Shown here: one piece after another, positions 14,201-15,734 of the stretch
Layout: each line of letters starts with the position of its first letter
Numbering within the stretch: position 1 is the stretch's first letter
NCBI GenBank assembly: GCA_009782085.1
Contig: WQUN01000042.1
Span: forward strand, 1-15,734
DNA from: Bacillota bacterium
GTDB lineage: Bacteria > Bacillota > Clostridia > Lachnospirales > WQUN01
DNA length: 15,734 bases
Direction: 5' to 3'
Notes under the pieces: model-generated
Database searches by the model: none
What the model was told of the DNA's origin: nothing
What the model saw: the letters and a program-made list of their open reading frames with translations, nothing else
Position numbers and translations under genes: made by a program

Positions 14201-15734
14201 ACGTTCGTATAGGCGGTAGGATCGGTTCTTTGGACGGACTGGTCGGACTCCCACGCGCCGATATCGGGCATGGTTCCCTTATAGGCCAGAGCCACGCCCA
14301 CCCCTTTGAACCATGTACAGGGCGCGGCCAAAGTGATGGTGTTGGTCGCGTAATCAACCGCGGTTATTTGCGCCGGCGCGCCGCCAATCATGATCGTGTC
14401 GCCCGCCGCCACGCTGGTTTCATCCACGGGCACGCCGAAGCCGTCGCTGAAATAGCCGGCGTCCTGCACGGTGAGCGCGGTGGCGTTCAATCCGGCGTTA
14501 GTCGCCGTGGTCAGGCTGCTTCCGGCGTCGATGGCGGGACTGTCGTCCTGAAGCGTATACGTTTCGGTTGCCGCCGGGGCGACCATCGGGTCATCGGTGA
14601 TGTTTTTCGCGAATATGCCCGGGTATTGCGTTTGCGCCCCGGCAATCGTATTGTTGCTGTTGTTCTGAAAACGGATGACGTCAGCGGACGCGCTGTTGTA
14701 AAAAAGATTGTTTTGCAGGAATTCGGGGGTTTTGGCAAAATCAACGTTAAAAATCATTTCTGAGGTAAATCCGCTGCCGCCGGCAAGGATTCCGTTGTTA
14801 TAAAAGAGATTGTTCTTGAATGTGTTCCCGCTCAGGTTGTAATACGGGGTTCCTTCCGGGTATCCCCAGGTGGTGACAAACACGCCGCAGTTCACGGTGC
14901 CGCCCGGGTTGCCGGTTTGCGCGGAATAGCCGTTGTCCGCGAACGTATTGTTATATATTTTATTGTTTGCCGAAGCCGGCGCCATAAAGCCTCCAAAGTC
15001 GGAACCGTAGGCGTCGATGATCATGCCGTAGAATTCGTTGTTTACAAAATAGTTGTTGCGCACGATGTTTTTGTTGGAACCGAGCTGCATCCCGATACCG
15101 CCCTTTTGCTCATAACCGGCGGCTATGGCGTGCTTCCCGTCGCGCAGGATATTGTTTTCCACGACGTTGTACGCGTCGACCGGGGTGTTTTCCGCGCCGA
15201 TGCCCAGGTTTTTCTGCCAGTCGTTGTGGAAGTCGCAATTGCGGATGACGCAATTATACGCGCCGTTCATCCCGATGTTGGTATGCGGGCCGCCGCGCAT
15301 GTCCAGCCCGTCGAAAAGAATGTGGTTGCTGTGATATTGCACGGCGATCCAGTCGGTGGACTGGGTCAGCGTTCTGTCCGAGCAGGTGTCAAAAAGGCAG
15401 TCTTTCACCACGCAATAGGAGGACTCGCCCATGTAGGCCCCGTTGCAGACGATACTTGTGCCTATGTTCCGGAAAACGCAGTTGCGGACGATGATGTAGG
15501 ACACGCCCCAGTAGTCAAAAGCCCCGGCGTACCCGTTCTTGCCAGGGGCGGGCGACGTGTTCTCGACCGTGATGCCGTCAAAGACCACATAGTTGCTTTG
15601 ATCCACCTTGAAAGCCGCGTAAACAACCTGACCGGTAATGACGGGTTTCGCCCCCGGGTATGCCAGGATGTGAGTATACACCGGCGTCGCGGACTTGTTA
15701 AACCCGTTGAGGTAGATGCTTTGATTCCGGTACG
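11257..15734 (-). CDS. Large extracellular beta-helix protein with five discoidin modules (N-terminus outside window)
   Basis: An open frame of about 1491 codons enters from the right edge (YRNQSIYLNGFNKSATP...) and ends with TAA at 11257-11259. Domains from the N side: right-handed parallel beta-helix (15734 to about 14240) with many short Asn-rich turns such as NNIVRNN-type repeats and a closing DIGAWE; discoidin/F5-8C modules at about 14223-13732 (A1), 13701-13306 (B1), 13263-12781 (A2), 12747-12364 (B2) and 12333-11932 (A3); an Ig-like domain (11925-11707); a FIVAR-like three-helix module (11703-11488); and a Big_2-like domain to the end. Such proteins are secreted and bind or cleave glycans. 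The beta-helix could be a polysaccharide lyase-like catalytic part, but no catalytic residues can be assigned. There is no LPXTG, SLH or transmembrane anchor at the C-terminus. The signal peptide would be off-window. Confidence 0.88.
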   Translation of the reverse strand, partial: YRNQSIYLNGFNKSATPVYTHILAYPGAKPVITGQVVYAAFKVDQSNYVVFDGITVENTSPAPGKNGYAGAFDYWGVSYIIVRNCVFRNIGTSIVCNGAYMGESSYCVVKDCLFDTCSDRTLTQSTDWIAVQYHSNHILFDGLDMRGGPHTNIGMNGAYNCVIRNCDFHNDWQKNLGIGAENTPVDAYNVVENNILRDGKHAIAAGYEQKGGIGMQLGSNKNIVRNNYFVNNEFYGMIIDAYGSDFGGFMAPASANNKIYNNTFADNGYSAQTGNPGGTVNCGVFVTTWGYPEGTPYYNLSGNTFKNNLFYNNGILAGGSGFTSEMIFNVDFAKTPEFLQNNLFYNSASADVIRFQNNSNNTIAGAQTQYPGIFAKNITDDPMVAPAATETYTLQDDSPAIDAGSSLTTATNAGLNATALTVQDAGYFSDGFGVPVDETSVAAGDTIMIGGAPAQITAVDYATNTITLAAPCTWFKGVGVALAYKGTMPDIGAWESDQSVQRTDPTAYTNVALGKPVINDATGGWMDRTACATDGDTVYDESANDWTTNVASAWWPSTRTSSAYIVIDLGADYYIDTLKVWHGKPGNTYPGAVWQLSEDSAFTTGVVTVFNDDGANMAGQGVGTDAVYAETAGGKTVKFTPVTARYIRCFEAPNARNSADWLEVEAWGSSGPIAPATSADLVLDSTNLAAGKTVAATSASASAGNITDGQTGTQWVSGGAGDESFVVNLGAACKVNSVVLDWGADYAVKYSLQTSTDGVNYTEVLLYTINGGGYNKLTFDPVSCQYVKVELLAPSGADYSVAEIGVYGDGQGQVVVPEDPNARVNVALNKPIIGYLGTISDPTWATDGSLNYNWYETSPGSGVWKTGATNLFVGNTPNKAGYITIDLGKSYYLDELDVLYNPAWDAHPSAIVWQLSNDGAFSAGVTTVYNSDAANLAGQGAGTDPAYTGDMKTVSFSPTSARYIRVWGVSTNYEIFYTEVEAYGTLAAQPEPYLNPDWSNLAKWRVAAADSGVNPYAVIDGDTSTGWASAAAGEHALSVDLGKTYNVDDLIVDWSAYYATKYKVQLSADNTTWTEAAYVSVNNGGLSEVTFAQTPARYVKLVMLESSGSAYGINELGVYGAGEWASNEYPDGSVNVALGKPVTPTSYNDTAAVTNGDYSNPYYNTHAWSNSANVTVDFGASCDVYKIVEWHYYPDGRTYASLIMKLSDTADFSADTTVYDTTKGDPLYTETPDGLTVAFDPVSARYYRSYLGMAPSGGNHWVEIQVWAAAKSIAVDAANSVTRYNIGDSLDMTILSTNIYDTVTSVAVTPDMATGFDSTKPGVQTIQIFYQGRTISCQVTVGSPDKAALAALIAQADEMIAGGAFAASTPESVTALQNALAAAKAVNDDVLASQDAADSALAALRAALDNARASQGTFDCTVKSMLAKVAKSQKIPYVWTGAGALAFTSSNAAVCGVTPDGTLVPLKAGIAVITIAIPGGAKYVFAVTVTV

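Noticed and set aside
13474..14763. A 429-codon plus-strand frame opposite the discoidin/beta-helix gene
   Set aside because: Antisense reading of repetitive discoidin modules; the minus frame shows unmistakable domain repeats and this one does not.

Overview
The window is GC-rich and reads as a chromosome segment of a motile, low-GC-lineage-type (Firmicutes/Clostridia) bacterium despite its high GC. The main reasons are the rapZ-whiA-HPr/Crh-like gene string, which is a Firmicutes hallmark, strong purine-rich Shine-Dalgarno sites, frequent TTG starts and a T-box-like leader. An uncultured gut or anaerobic Clostridia (Oscillospirales-like) is my best guess; this is inference from gene content only.

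Region 1 (1-7457, + strand) looks like one long transcription unit. It holds the tail of a small membrane protein, rapZ, whiA, an HPr-like protein whose phospho-acceptor His is replaced by Glu, then cheR, cheA, cheW and a [2Fe-2S]/ASKHA protein of the corrinoid-activating (DUF4445) family. Gaps between genes are -4 to 36 nt. The yvcK/mgfK gene normally found between rapZ and whiA is absent. Envelope/carbon signalling genes are thus joined to chemotaxis core genes. No cheY, cheB, receptor or flagellar gene is visible here.

Region 2 (7458-7945) is the unusual part. Two 99-bp copies of a palindromic element (7464-7562, and 7781-7879 in inverse orientation) are 85% identical without gaps, and several of their differences are base-pair-preserving changes in the predicted stems. 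Between them lie a consensus-like promoter and a short leader whose 3' half has T-box antiterminator/terminator architecture, but with no recognisable Stem I and with CGGC where T-boxes have UGGN. The second element copy interrupts the 5' end of a methyltransferase gene. Removing 101 bp (element plus a TA duplication) restores the reading frame and the family's normal N-terminus.

Region 3 (7946-11155, + strand) holds the remaining methyltransferase-GNAT fusion followed directly by trpB and trpA (tryptophan synthase beta and alpha). They are tightly packed and probably co-transcribed from the promoter/leader in region 2. A strong hairpin at 11192-11231 separates trpA from the convergent gene.

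Region 4 (11257-15734, - strand) is the C-terminal ~1490 residues of a very large, presumably secreted protein. It has a right-handed parallel beta-helix, five discoidin (F5/8 type C, CBM32-like) modules alternating between two subtypes (A-B-A-B-A), an Ig-like domain, a FIVAR-like helical module and a final Big_2-like domain. It is likely a carbohydrate-active or glycan-adhering extracellular protein. Its N-terminus, with any signal peptide, is outside the window.
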